Both the position numbers and the translations under genes were made by a program. A model generated the notes under the pieces. It was not told the DNA's origin. It made no database searches and saw nothing but the letters and a program-made list of their open reading frames with translations. A stretch of DNA of 64,000 nt, from contig CM065384.1 in assembly GCA_033060915.1 (NCBI GenBank), forward strand, positions 35,622,501 to 35,686,500, written 5' to 3'. Origin of the DNA: Euryodendron excelsum. Lineage: Eukaryota > Streptophyta > Magnoliopsida > Ericales > Pentaphylacaceae. Of this stretch, positions 12,660-23,150 are shown piece after piece (positions within the stretch are counted from its first letter, which is position 1; each line of letters opens with the position of its first letter).

Positions 12660-12900
12660 ACTCCCCCATGTGATTCTTTATCTACTGTAAAAAGTTTTAC
12701 TATTTACTTTTTGATGTTTTTGACAGTTTACTGTGCGGACATGTAATTGTAATTTTGAAGTCCGAAACAGTCCTCTGTTTTGTCTATATAAGGGAAACCT
12801 CACCTATTTGCTGAGGCACGGTTTTCTTTCATTCTCTCCCTCTCTCTCTCCTATGTAATTATATTCGTTTCCTTTTGTAAGTTCTAGACTCTTTTACAAC
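12660..12900 (+). promoter_or_regulatory. Pararetrovirus-like intergenic promoter region
   Basis: A TATA box (TATATAAG, 12785-12792) sits in CTGTTTTGTCTATATAAGGG and is followed by a CT-rich leader (CTCTCCCTCTCTCTCTCC) near 12835. It follows the viral coding remnants directly, where caulimovirids keep their genomic promoter. I did not find the initiator-tRNA primer site after it, so the fragment probably ends before that point or has decayed. Confidence 0.5.
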
Positions 12901-13289
12901 GGTTTGTTTGTTGATTATATTGTTTGTTTATATATTTTTATATTTTTATTTTTTTTGTTTGTTTATATATTATTATTATTTTAAAGAGGTGACGCTCTCA
13001 TTCCAAAATCTCATAAGTGAAAACACTTGGAAATGTGAATATCACATACCCATCTACTCAACCCATTGAAAAATCCTTAAACCCTTGGGATTTGTCAAGG
13101 GTTTCAGCGAGGTCTTTAGTTTTGACCTAAAATCTGCATCTAATAGATGGCCAGTAATGGTCATCTTCAAAAGCAACTGATTGGCTAGAGACATTTGCAA
13201 AATTCAAATGAACAGTAGCAAATAAAAATTATAATATTAAAAGATTAAACTCCCCATTTTCTCATACAAACAAGGCGAACAAAGCCAAG

Positions 13290-14380
13290 AAAATGAATAA
13301 GAAGTTCAAGAAGTAAAGAGCATGCAAGATTTGCATATACAATCATGAAATTAACATTAGTCATAAGATCAATTAGGTTGGAAAAAGGGTATTTTGACTT
13401 ACAAAAACCACTGACAACTACAAAAGGCAGTGGGGTCCCACAATTCTTACACAAATATCATCACCACTTGCGGTGGAGGAAGCCTCCATAGCCACATCTC
13501 ACTACCGATTTTTGCCTTTGTTTGCTTGAGAGAAAGTGTGGGCCCAATGAGAGCCAAGCCCAAAACCTAAAAAAGACTAGCTCAGGGAGGTTGGCCCAAG
13601 GATGCCGACTTTGTAGGCCGAGCCCATGCCCATCAGGGGCTAAGACCCAAAAGATCTAGTCCAAGGATCCTAATCCAAAAACTTACAAGGGCCAATGGGT
13701 CCATAATACAAATCATACTCCTAAGTGGAGTAGGGCAAACAAAGAATAAGTCCAATGCGTTAAACCGACTCAAACAAGAAAGATTTCTAGTAGGAAAGTG
13801 ACTCCAATTCACAAAGGAAACGTGACATTCTGAAACCTATAAATACCCTCTATGTACTAAAGGGGGAAGATACATTCACTTGAGTTCTAGCTTTCAACAC
13901 TTTATTCGATTTATTGTGATTAAGCATGCTAACTTAATCATTGGAGTACCATCACTCCAAAGAGGGTCGAGTCATTCTCATTGTTGTTCATGCTCGTCGA
14001 GTTAGTTTGAGAGTTCAACCAGGCTTCCTACAAAATCCCATTTACAAAAAGCATTTGAATTTGTACCCCCTTTTTTTGGGGGGGAAAAGGAGGGTATTAG
14101 AGTGAGAAAGTCGGTAAGTGCTTTGGCTATGGGATTTTAGAGAGAGGCGGGTGGTCTCTGTGGGGTACGATATGGCGGTGAGAGTCTCCATGGCTTCCAT
14201 CATCATAGAGATGGATCAGTAGACCATTTCAATTTAGCCGATGCAATTGTTGTCGAACCGAAAAGAATGTGGTTTGTCCAACTGTTTGGCTAGTGCGGCG
14301 ACAACGCTGGATTCAGGTGATGCCACGACCATGGTGTTATGAGAACAAAGAAACTGAGAGATACACAGATGGGGTAGATC

Positions 14381-14429
<49 letters not shown>

Positions 14430-14570
14430 GTTGAAATGACGATAGAGATATAGTGGAGTGGCAAAGATGGCAGAGCGGACAGGCCAACGGTCGGGTAATG
14501 GGACCATTGAGTGACAGATTTGGGCGGAGTTTAAAGTGGGTAGGAGAAGTTGAAAACTGGTGCCATGACC
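13290..14570. repeat. Repeat block P, copy 2
   Basis: This is the second copy of the block at 9010-9735, with conserved words such as AAGCCTCCATAGCCACA and GATGCCACGACCATGG. It is interrupted by the solo LTR at 13537-14046, which is absent from copy 1 near 9255. Two AG-rich subunits follow at 14330-14830, with AG arrays at about 14381-14425 and 14617-14650. Confidence 0.8.
13537..14046 (+). mobile_element. Solo LTR, same family as the gypsy element at 55.7 kb
   Basis: It begins TGTGGGCCCAATGAGAGCC and ends CCCATTTACA. Flanks GAAAG (13532-13536) and AAAAG (14047-14051) are a nearly intact 5-bp target duplication, and repeat block P copy 1 near 9255 has the empty site. The 507-bp 5' LTR at 55708-56214 shares its start, its AACCTATAAATA TATA region and its end. 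No internal sequence remains, as after LTR-LTR recombination. Confidence 0.85.
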
Positions 14571-14613
14571 ATGGTGTTATGGGAACAAAGAAAATGAGAG
14601 ATACACAGATGGG

Positions 14614-14654
<41 letters not shown>

Positions 14655-14799
14655 GTGAGTGAGTGGGGGTGAAATGAGGGGAGAGATATATTGGACAGGC
14701 AGAAATTGTAGAGATGGTGTGTGAGAGGCCAACGGTCGAGTAATGGGCTCATTGAGTGACAGATTTGGGCAAAGGTTGAAGTGGGTAGGAGAAGTTGAA

Positions 14800-16965
14800 A
14801 ATTGATCCTAACCGTTGGTCTGAAGTCAAACTAAATCTCAACCGTTCTAACGAATTATATCTAATAGATATTTTAAAAACCAGCTCTGTTTCATTATATA
14901 GATTTGGTAGCTCTCTCTTGTTTTTTTTTCCTTTTTTCCAAATATTTCCTCCTTTGTTTTATGATTGGTAAGATTTGTCTCGTCCTTGAGTGAATCCTTT
15001 GATTTGGAGTTTTACTTTTTTCATTGGGTAATGCTATATAACTAAATTTTTTTTTACATAATTTATATCCAGGACGATGTGATTGAGTTGTGGGTCTATC
15101 AATTTAAAATCCAAAAAACCCACTAAGATACATTTTAGTTATAAAATTGTCACTGTCACATCATTATGGTACAAAATTATATACAATAATTATGAAAGAA
15201 TAGCCTTTTTCTTTTTCTTTTATGTGATTTCACATTGAAAAGTTGGTCTCCTAAAATGCCTTCAGTTGCACACAACAAAATTTCCCGCTTTGTTGTGGGT
15301 GTTCAAGCACAAATCACAGTGAGAAGCTGGCCGAAAAAAAGATATTGGAAACTGGTATTAGACTTGATTGAAAATAACGTTCATTCTCATATTCAAAAGA
15401 AAATTTCTACACTTGGTCTGTTAACTGGAGGGAACACAGAAGGGAGGACTGGGGAGAAAATGAAAAATAAAATATTACAAGAGAGAAAGAGGGGTTGTAA
15501 AAAGTTCATATAACAAGGAGAAGGAAAAGGACAAAAAACAAGAGAAAGGAAAAAGGAAGAAAATAATGGATGCGTTTTTCAAGGCAATTCAGAGGTCAGA
15601 GTAGAATGTAGTCGAATAGCTTACCAAAAAGTCCATGCCTAAATTTCTATCTGAGGTCTTCTTTTAATTTAATAGCAAAAAAAAATGACAAAAATATTTC
15701 CGAATGTACATGTCAACCTAGCCATTTCACACGTACAATCAGAGTCATTTCGATGGAATTTTTTTTACAGGATGATGTATGAATGAGAGTCTATCACTTC
15801 AAAAAAAATATTCACTATAATGACTTTTAATTATAAGTTTGTTATTGACACGTTATTTTGGTGGGAGTTTATGTATAAATATTATGTAAAATTAGCAATT
15901 TTCTTGTATTAAATATCGGAATGATAATATGGAATTAAAGAGACTAGGGGTGTTCACGGGTCGGGTTGGGAAGTCACTCGCCACCTAACTTGACGATATC
16001 AAGTTGAAGAATTTTGGTACCGCATTGAACCCAATGGGTGATCGAGTTAGTTTGGAATGGGTGAATAAATGAAATTTTAGGGCAAAAAGACGGGTTGGTT
16101 TTGGATGAAAAAATAAAGGCCACAATCCGAATCAAATATAGTCGGGTTGGTCGACATCCACCCTTTATCCACCTATATGGTGATTGGATTGGTGTTGAGT
16201 CCTGTTGAATCGGTCGGCTAGCCAGGCCGGTCAATTTTTTGAACAGTCCTGAAAGAGACTATTAGAACCTGCTACAAAAAAAAAAAAAAAAAAACGAAAA
16301 CACTGTTATGGCTTGCCACTCTGTGAACATTCATTGGGCCACATCAATAACAACATGACCATTATTCACAGCAAAACCGCATCCTATTCATGCCATGCTA
16401 TGTGTTCACCATTTTAGAGAGGGACAACACTTTTAAAATGGCATTATCATAGGTAAATGGTTGTGTTTTCAAATTTAAAATTTCTTCAATGAGAAAATAA
16501 TCACAAGTGTCACAAACCAAACAAGAAAATATTTGCCTATGTTGGGTTGATTTGTGCAACTTGAGAGTTTGATAATTTCACTAATTATAATATGAGATTT
16601 GGATCATCAATTGATAATTATAACATGAGTTTAATAATATCACTAATTATAATAGTTTTCCTCAAAATTTTGATTTTAAAAAATAAAATACATGTGTGAT
16701 ACTATTATTGATTCCTTTTAATTTCTTCATTCTCAACTTCATTAATGCTATCCATTAATCATCCATTGATCATTATAGTAATAGTTTTAATTATAATCCT
16801 CCTAAAAAATCTTTATTAATCATAAATTATATTTTAAAATAGAAAGAACACAAACTCATACTTCAATCCTTGGCATAAGCAACATCTTTCCATGGATGAA
16901 GAAGAAGAAGAGTAAACCTTGTCATCAACTTTCATCAGGCATGTTCAATCCACCTTGGTCGGAAT
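14800..16965. repeat. Dispersed repeat unit U, copy 2
   Basis: It parallels the later part of copy 1 (from about 7330 onward) and copy 3 (59950-61740). It extends past the point where copy 1 diverges (near 9003), matching 61180-61740 to the end of ATGTTCAATCCACCTTGG. It shares the hAT MITE with copy 1 but not with copy 3. The promoter segment and small gene are absent. No coding gene was recognised. Confidence 0.8.
15945..16251. mobile_element. hAT-type MITE, copy 2
   Basis: It begins TAGGGGTGTTCACGGG and ends TTTTTTGAACAGTCCTG. The termini TAGGGGTGTTCA and CAGGACTGTTCA pair imperfectly. Perfect 8-bp flanks AAAGAGAC lie at 15937-15944 and 16252-16259, the length expected of hAT elements. It is in the same place as the MITE at 8564-8875, so the insertion predates the split of these two copies. 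Confidence 0.85.
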
Positions 16966-16975
16966 GGGATAGGAT

Positions 16976-16977
<2 letters not shown>

Positions 16978-17030
<53 letters not shown>

Positions 17031-17085
17031 GGGGTCGGGGGGTCGGGGGGGGGGCGGGGCGCGCTCGTTGGGGTTGGGTTTGTTT
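16978..17085. repeat. Long guanine homopolymer
   Basis: A run of 52 consecutive G residues (16978-17029) is followed by more G-rich sequence broken by T, TC and C. It begins just after the end of repeat unit U copy 2. A Gly-rich frame across it is an artefact. It could be a G-quadruplex-forming tract or an assembly artefact. Confidence 0.95.
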
Positions 17086-17500
17086 CACTTATTCGGAGTA
17101 GACAAAGTTATACCTATAAATGTACCCTCGTAAATACAAACAATGTGAGAAGAAAAATGTTATTCTTCCAGATAATTTGTACAAAAAATTTCACCATTAA
17201 CATTTTTGTTATTAAGAGCCACTATAATTAGTGTTATGTTTATAAGTGACTGATTCTCATTAAGCCACATTATTTTAGTAAAAAGTTTTATATGAATTTA
17301 TTTTTCTTGACTGGGTGTCCAAACAAGTTTATGCATACCTCGACTAATTATGAAACCTATGGTTCCCTCATCCTACACAAATCAAGCAATTACCCACCCA
17401 AAGATCCTAGGATGACTCCAAGAAGTTGATAGTACTTAAAAAATTTCAAAGCTGAGACCTTGTGAAAAGCAAACCTCCAAGCCCTTGGCCTTGACCACCA
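17086..17500. other. Intergenic DNA, nothing recognised
   Basis: AT-rich spacer between the G tract and the hAT element. It has no long open frame or repeat boundary that I could support. Confidence 0.5.
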
Positions 17501-17508
17501 GGCCAAAC

Positions 17509-19921
17509 CATAGTTATTAATCTTGTACCGGCCAGGGTACCGATTTTTTTATTAGTACAGTACATATCGGTGCCAGTACAACACTGAGTACCGTCTCGAA
17601 TTTGACGCTATAAACATTATATATATACATATATATCAAAAATATATATAACACAAATATACTATCTGCAATCAAATTGTTCAAGAGTTCCAACAGTCAT
17701 TTCCATTGTCAATTACATGTAAAAATCCAACATAACCATATACTCACACTAAATATAAACATAACTTCCAACTTCCAAGATAAACACATTATTCATTATA
17801 GGAAACATAAACATACAATATAAATATAAAGTTTCACAATCATTAGTTCCAACTTCCAAGTACTTCATAAGAACTTAAACACACACCCATTATAGTAACA
17901 AACTACTACCAAATAAGTTCTCCCAAGAGACTTCAAAAGATACATAAATTACTCATAAAAGAAATCATTCAACATAAACATAAGGATCATCATCTCCTCC
18001 AAAGAATAAATTTGTAGCACCCCTATTATATTGGCTGTTATTCTCATTTGAAAGATTTTCATCACCATCATCAAAATGAGGCTCACTATCCTCCAATGTC
18101 AATGCTTTCAAATTCAATGGTGGTTCAATAATCTCCCTTCCAAGATCTTCTCCATCAAGTAGAGCAGGTTATTTAGACAACCAATCTTCTATTAAATATA
18201 TGTTGTCAAGACTAATGGGGTCAAGAGCATTCTTTTTGCGGCTAATATTCCTACAAATGTAACTCAATTTTTTATTAGTTAATATAAGATTATTGCATTT
18301 CAATGCATTTACTTTGGAGTGGCAAAATTCTCCAACATCAAGTCTATGCAATGGGTTGCACGAGGAGACCAAAAGAATCTTTTGTACTTTGTTTGCAACC
18401 TTTTTCCTGCAGCTTTGTAAGAAGCTTCATTATCTGTTACAAATTGTTCAATATTAGTCGGTCCCACAAGTTGAACAACTTCATCAAAAATACTAAATAA
18501 TGTGTCAGCATCCTTAATAAGGCCTGCTGTATAAAACATAGTGCCTTTGGGACAATACACAAGAGAATTTATAAGTGTCTCTTGCTTTCTATTCGTTCAT
18601 CTATCGAACATAACTGAGCATCCATAAGTCTTTCATGATTCTTGAATTTGAAAAGGATAGTCTTTAACTTCACAAACATTATTATTCAAAAGACTACACC
18701 TCAAGTCATGATAAGAAGGTCCCTTGAAACCCGATCCAATAGCTAGCATTGCATCTATCATTTGTTGGTAATACGTAGATAGAGCTGCATTAAACGGAAC
18801 ATTAGCATCATACCACCATCAAGTCACTGCCATTTTTTCTTGATCAACCATTTCCTTGGATGCCATTGCACTTCTTATCGAAGGTTGAGAGCTTGGGCTT
18901 GTTCTTGGAGCAAAATAACTGCTTGGTTGCTTTCTTCTCTTACTCCCATCATCTCTAGATTGAGCATTACTAATTGAAGGGGGGCTCAGGGGGTAATCAA
19001 CTTCATCGTCTCCCTCAAATGCAAGCCCTTGTCCAATGTCTTTCTTTAACCTTGCACTTCTTTCTTTCTCTCTGCTATTCTCTCCAAGCAATTGTTTCAT
19101 TTGCCATTTGACGTCCATCGACACCTTCTTGCAAGCACCAACTTCACCGCTAACCCCAGCAAGATGTTTCTTTAATCGAGTGATTCCACCACCTTGAAGG
19201 TGCTTATTACACTGGAGGCAAATAGTATTGTTCTTTTTACCAACAACCATTTGTGCATGAGCCCAAGCAGGATCATCTGATCTTATAGGAGTTGAGGCCA
19301 CTGATGTAGCAACACTTGAAGCATTATCAGTCATTTTTAAAACTTTCTGAAAATTTATAAGTAATAGCATATGGTCAGTTCTACTGTTAAACAGAGTTGA
19401 GAAAAATAATGATGGCTTATCCAAATAGCAATTGACATACTGAATAGCATATGGTTTGCCTTTATCCAAATAGCATATGGTTGCCTTTATCTGCTTGGCT
19501 GCTTTTTGCAGTAATTGAATGAAAAACAAATCTCCATATGCTATTATGGAGACCCAAAAAAAATCTGAGAGATATAATGGAGACTCAAAAAAATCCAACA
19601 CAAAAAAAAAAAAAAAATAGAAAGCACGTCACACTCACACATGCTGATATAATGAGGAAAGGAAAAATGACAAGAAGAACAAGGAAAGGTCGTCAAAGCG
19701 GGGTTTCATAAAAAAAAAAATGAAAATTTTTTACATTTTGGGCTTTGTTTTGTTGCAAGGCCTATATTGATTTCTCCTAGTGAACTGGGTAATTGATAGT
19801 CATAAGTCATGAACAAAAAATAAGTGAGAAGGAGGTTAATTAGAGCCTTACTTGGAAATGGAGCTTGCAAAGACTGATGAGAGATCACCAAGAGTTGGAG
19901 GCCGAGAGATCGTAGCTTCAT

Positions 19922-19952
<31 letters not shown>

Positions 19953-20243
19953 ATCAGTAAAGATAGAATGAGAGTGAGAGAGGATTTTCGCAGCTAGGGC
20001 ATCACAGTGTTATATCTAGGCATTCCTTTCAGTTTTACTACGAAAATACCAAGAAACAAAACCGGTACCCCGAAAAATCCGGTACCATCCAGAATGCCCA
20101 GTATTTCCGGTACCACCCAGTAAATAGCGGTATTGCTCGAGAATTTAGCCAGAACGGTATTGCAGGCTAGAGGTACCTGTTATTTGATGGTACGATACGT
20201 ACCGGTCGATACTGGTCAGTACGGTACGAGATTAATTACTATG
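17509..20243 (-). mobile_element. hAT DNA transposon, defective, with intact ends
   Basis: Terminal inverted repeats are CATAGTTATTAATCTTGTACCG (17509-17530) and the reverse complement of 20222-20243, matching at 20 of 22 positions. They are flanked by identical 8-bp target duplications GGCCAAAC (17501-17508 and 20244-20251). Subterminal regions, especially 20060-20220, are dense in GGTACC-like words, the kind of repeated site hAT transposases bind. The transposase remnant lies on the minus strand (17965-19334). An AG microsatellite is at about 19921-19948. At 2.7 kb it is shorter than typical autonomous members because the transposase core is deleted. Confidence 0.92.
17965..19334 (-). pseudogene. 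hAT transposase remnant (BED finger, DUF659, C-terminal tail)
   Basis: The ATG at 19334 starts MTDNASS. Residues about 20-75 form a BED-type zinc finger (CLQCNKHLQGGGITRLKKHL then GAC). After a broken stretch, 18560-18309 encodes the DUF659 region found in plant hAT transposases (YCPKGTMFYT, TDNEASYKAAGK, FWSPRATHCIDLMLE). The next bases jump to a late segment (ISRKKNALDPISLDNIYLIE) and end in an acidic tail, GGDDDPYVYVE, with stop at 17965-17967. The central catalytic part and most of the hAT dimerisation domain are missing, and several stops occur. It cannot make active transposase. Confidence 0.88.
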
Positions 20244-20354
20244 GGCCAAACCCATGGGTTTCTGCATTAATTTATTACCCTTGTTAGAAAGGGGCTTCTT
20301 AGGGAGAAAAGGATCCGCAAAAAGAAAAAAAAAAGTCACTAAAAGCTTATTTAG

Positions 20355-20545
20355 GAAGTGTTTGGATGCATTTTTTTATTAGCTTTGTAGCTTAAGCTTT
20401 TAAACTGTGTTTGTTAAGGCCTTAAAAAAAGTCACTTTTAAAACTAACTACTAGTCTGAAAAGCTATTTAAAAAAAAAAATAACTTTTTAAAACTAGTTT
20501 AAACTTTTGGCTTATAACTTTTTTAAACTACAATCCAAACACCCG
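20355..20545. repeat. MITE-like element with GTGTTTGGAT ends
   Basis: The left end AAGTGTTTGGATGCA and the right end CAATCCAAACACCC are inverted relative to each other. The interior contains complementary AAGCTTTTAAAC and AAAACTAGTTTAAAC stretches. I could not define a target duplication, so the superfamily is open. Confidence 0.5.
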
Positions 20546-21056
20546 ATTTGATAGAATTGTGCACGTCGGTCATCAACCAAATACATTTATAGATAATTTT
20601 CAATCCAAACATTTGAAAATCTAATAAAACCCCTTGTGAGTTGTGACTCCGCATACTCTTCTGCAACATACACCTTATTCTCATCATATTTATATATTGA
20701 GGTTTTTTAACCTATTTGGGGGCCAAACATGGCGTTGTCCATGACTAAGTACTCATCTTCATAATTATTGAAATAGGTTCGCGTTTTTCATGTTAGTTAT
20801 AAATGGAAGTTAGAATTCATACTTTCTGTTAAAACTAAAAAAAAAAAATAGAGATCTCTCTACCAAATCATTATTATTTCATTGACGACGTCATATCTAA
20901 AACAGAGTGAAAGAACGAGAACCATGCATCTACCCATACCCCTAAGGGGAGGGAGAGATAGAGGAAAGGAAAACTACAGTACCCAACTTATATAATTTAT
21001 TAATACTACTTCTACTACTACACCCAAACTTATTTGATCATGAGAGAGCAATGACA

Positions 21057-21434
21057 TTAAGTAGGCCAGGCCAGGCTCTCGTAAACGCGACGACTAATTG
21101 GGTCATCTTTAGTATGTGCTACAATGGGATTAAAGTGCACAGCATTTTCTTCTGCGATTGCTTGAATGTGCGGGATATTGTCCACAAGTGCTACGATGAC
21201 CAACTTTCCCCTCCATCTAGTAGTTGTTGCAAAGTGCACTGCCGCCTTCATCTCACCCTTGTCAAAAACCACGATGTGCTTGTAGTTTTTGCTTTCCATC
21301 CTCCGTATAATGCTAGAAATGCTTTCTTCATCGGCAGCTACTCTCTCCTCAGCTTCCTTCAACATTTGATCTAGTTGTTTGAGAAGACTCTTAGCAGCAC
21401 ATTCCATCTCTGTCTCCTGGTTGCCTTGATCCAT
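21057..21434 (-). CDS. Small conserved protein of unknown function, 125 aa
   Basis: A single intact reading frame runs from ATG at 21434 to the stop at 21057. The N-terminal half is charged and probably helical (KSLLKQLDQMLKEAEERVA), followed by a more conserved part with KNYKHIVVFDKGEMKAAVHF and WRGKLVIVALVDNIPHIQAI. There is no signal peptide, membrane segment or catalytic motif I can name, and I do not recognise the family. A clear paralogue with a frame break is at 59440-59816. Conservation of the amino-acid pattern and a shared TATA region (TATAAATA, 21573-21580 on the minus strand) argue for a real gene. An upstream in-frame extension to 21491 lies in the leader and is not conserved. 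Confidence 0.75.
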   Translation of the reverse strand: MDQGNQETEMECAAKSLLKQLDQMLKEAEERVAADEESISSIIRRMESKNYKHIVVFDKGEMKAAVHFATTTRWRGKLVIVALVDNIPHIQAIAEENAVHFNPIVAHTKDDPISRRVYESLAWPT

Positions 21435-21568
21435 TATCTTGTAGTTACAGAAGATAGATGTGTGTTCTAGAGAGAGAAACACACACAACACTCAGAGAGA
21501 GAGAGAGAGTACTTAATTGAGTGCTTCACTTTCCCAGGTAAATGTGAGAGTTTGTGTGGAGGGGAAGA

Positions 21569-21581
21569 GGTGTATTTATAA
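21569..21581 (-). promoter_or_regulatory. TATA box of the small gene
   Basis: On the minus strand this reads TTATAAATACACC, about 135 bases before the ATG. It is followed by CCCCTCCACACAAACTC and GTGAAGCACTC, which align with the region 59321-59395 before the paralogue. The leader then holds a short CT repeat. Confidence 0.65.
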
Positions 21582-21781
21582 GGAAATAGACTAGTTTGGC
21601 CTAACTTCATCCTCCCAATTAACCATAATGGTCCGGTAACATGTACAGTAAATGTTCAATTGAAAAATGCATGGTATTCTTCCATAATTTTTGTGTGCAT
21701 AATCTGGCATCAAAATGATATGGGGCGACAGTTCTACAACATCAAATGATGAGTGGGTTGGAGGTTTTGCAATTTAAATTA

Positions 21782-21963
21782 GATTTTAGTTTTGATACAC
21801 TGACAGTGTAGAATTTTTTATGCAAGCAAGGCACCAGAGTTTGACACGTGTCTTTTAAAATTTAAATACAACATAAACAAGCAAAATTCATGGACACGTG
21901 TCACATTCTAGTGCCCTGATGTGTAAACAAATTCTACAATGTCAGTGCACCAAAATTAAACTC
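21782..21963. mobile_element. Foldback MITE with 9-bp target duplication (Mutator-type)
   Basis: Identical 9-bp flanks TTTAAATTA lie at 21773-21781 and 21964-21972. The left end GATTTTAGTTTTGATACACT pairs with the reverse complement of the right end (GAGTTTAATTTTGGTGCACT). Similarity between arms continues to the central GACACGTGTC words, giving arms of roughly 70 bases. The 9-bp duplication is the mark of the Mutator superfamily. It is non-coding. Confidence 0.85.
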
Positions 21964-22664
21964 TTTAAATTACTTCTGGTGTATTTTCTTGTTTTTGTTT
22001 TAACTTTTAAGTAATAGACTTACAATTCAAGGACAATGCTATCCTTTTAGAAAATTTGTGCATAAAATATCACTAGCATAATGTGCCCATGACTTTTATA
22101 GTTAAGAACCATCATAATAGTTTTTTTTTTTAAATGAAAGACTCGCATTTAACCACATTAATCTATACATAAATATTACATGAATTTATTAATTGTATAG
22201 AATTACTCCTTTATTCAACTCTAACGTTTTATCGTTTTTCCTTTTCTTATTTTTTTTCCTTCCATTTTTCTGTTAAGTTTGGGGACCCACAGCCCAATGT
22301 ATCAATGTTTTCGAAACTACACCGAGCGAACCAGCTAAAGTATTGGCTCAAGGTCACTAGTTCAATTATTGGCCAACTGGAATCAAATTACATCATCTTA
22401 TATCATACATATGTATATGCCAAAGTTTATCAAAAAGCCTAAATTTTCTTGAATTCAAATGTTTTCTTTATTTGTAGAACTGCAAAAAATGATAATTAAC
22501 AAAATAAAAAATTCATGGATGGGTGTTGAAGATGTTGATATAGTCATAAGCTCTAAGAAGTCCTTAAATTGAATTGATATATTTTTTTATATTATCTAAG
22601 GGTGACAATATTTTGCACTTCGTGGCACATACACATGGCGAACTTGATGAACCTTTTTAACCCT

Positions 22665-23150
22665 AAGGGGTTGGCCTAATGGTCAACGTCTGGGCCTGAG
22701 GATCTACTCCATCTAAGGTCTCTTTTTGTGGCCACTATCAGGGACTTTGGTCTACTATTACTCAATTTGTGTGGAACGGGGAAAATGCATAGGTCCTGAA
22801 ATTAGTTGAGCTACACGCAAGCTGGCCAAGACACTTGATTAGTGAAAAAAAATAGTTCTTAAAGTCCCAGAGAGAATATAGATATATGCATATATATAAT
22901 AATTATGCATATATCTATATTCACATAGTGTGCCAGTTTATGTATGTGAAGCTATGTGTGTATTTTATTTTAGAGGGAGACACCATTATGTGAGAAATTA
23001 GTACGCATTATCATAGCCCAAGTATGGTTTTAAATTATCTAGGTTTTTGATACGGTAATTTCCCGGTTTATGTAGGACGGGGGACAATATAGGTTTGAGA
23101 ATTAGTCAATGTGTGCGCAAGCTGAACCGAACAGCCAGTTCACGGGAAAA
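22665..23150. repeat. Two SINE-like repeat segments
   Basis: 22665-22850 begins with a tRNA box-A-like TTGGCCTAATGGTCAACG and ends with GAGCTACACGCAAGCTGGCC followed by an A-rich end. About 23040-23150 retains only the tail half (TGTGTGCGCAAGCTGAACCG). Both are related to the segment at 5495-5610. A long hairpin lies between them. Confidence 0.45.
22874..22922. repeat. Perfect 19-bp inverted repeat
   Basis: GAATATAGATATATGCATA (22874-22892) is exactly complementary to 22904-22922, with an 11-base AT-only spacer. It could extrude as a cruciform or be the core of a small foldback element. It lies just after the A-rich end of a SINE-like repeat. Confidence 0.9.

Noticed and set aside
16896..17231. 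Glycine-rich open frame
   Set aside because: The Gly run is a G homopolymer; the flanks belong to repeat DNA.
22676..22740. Possible tRNA gene
   Set aside because: A box-A-like stretch is present, but no proper box B, cloverleaf or acceptor stem can be drawn; the SINE-like repeat reading fits better.
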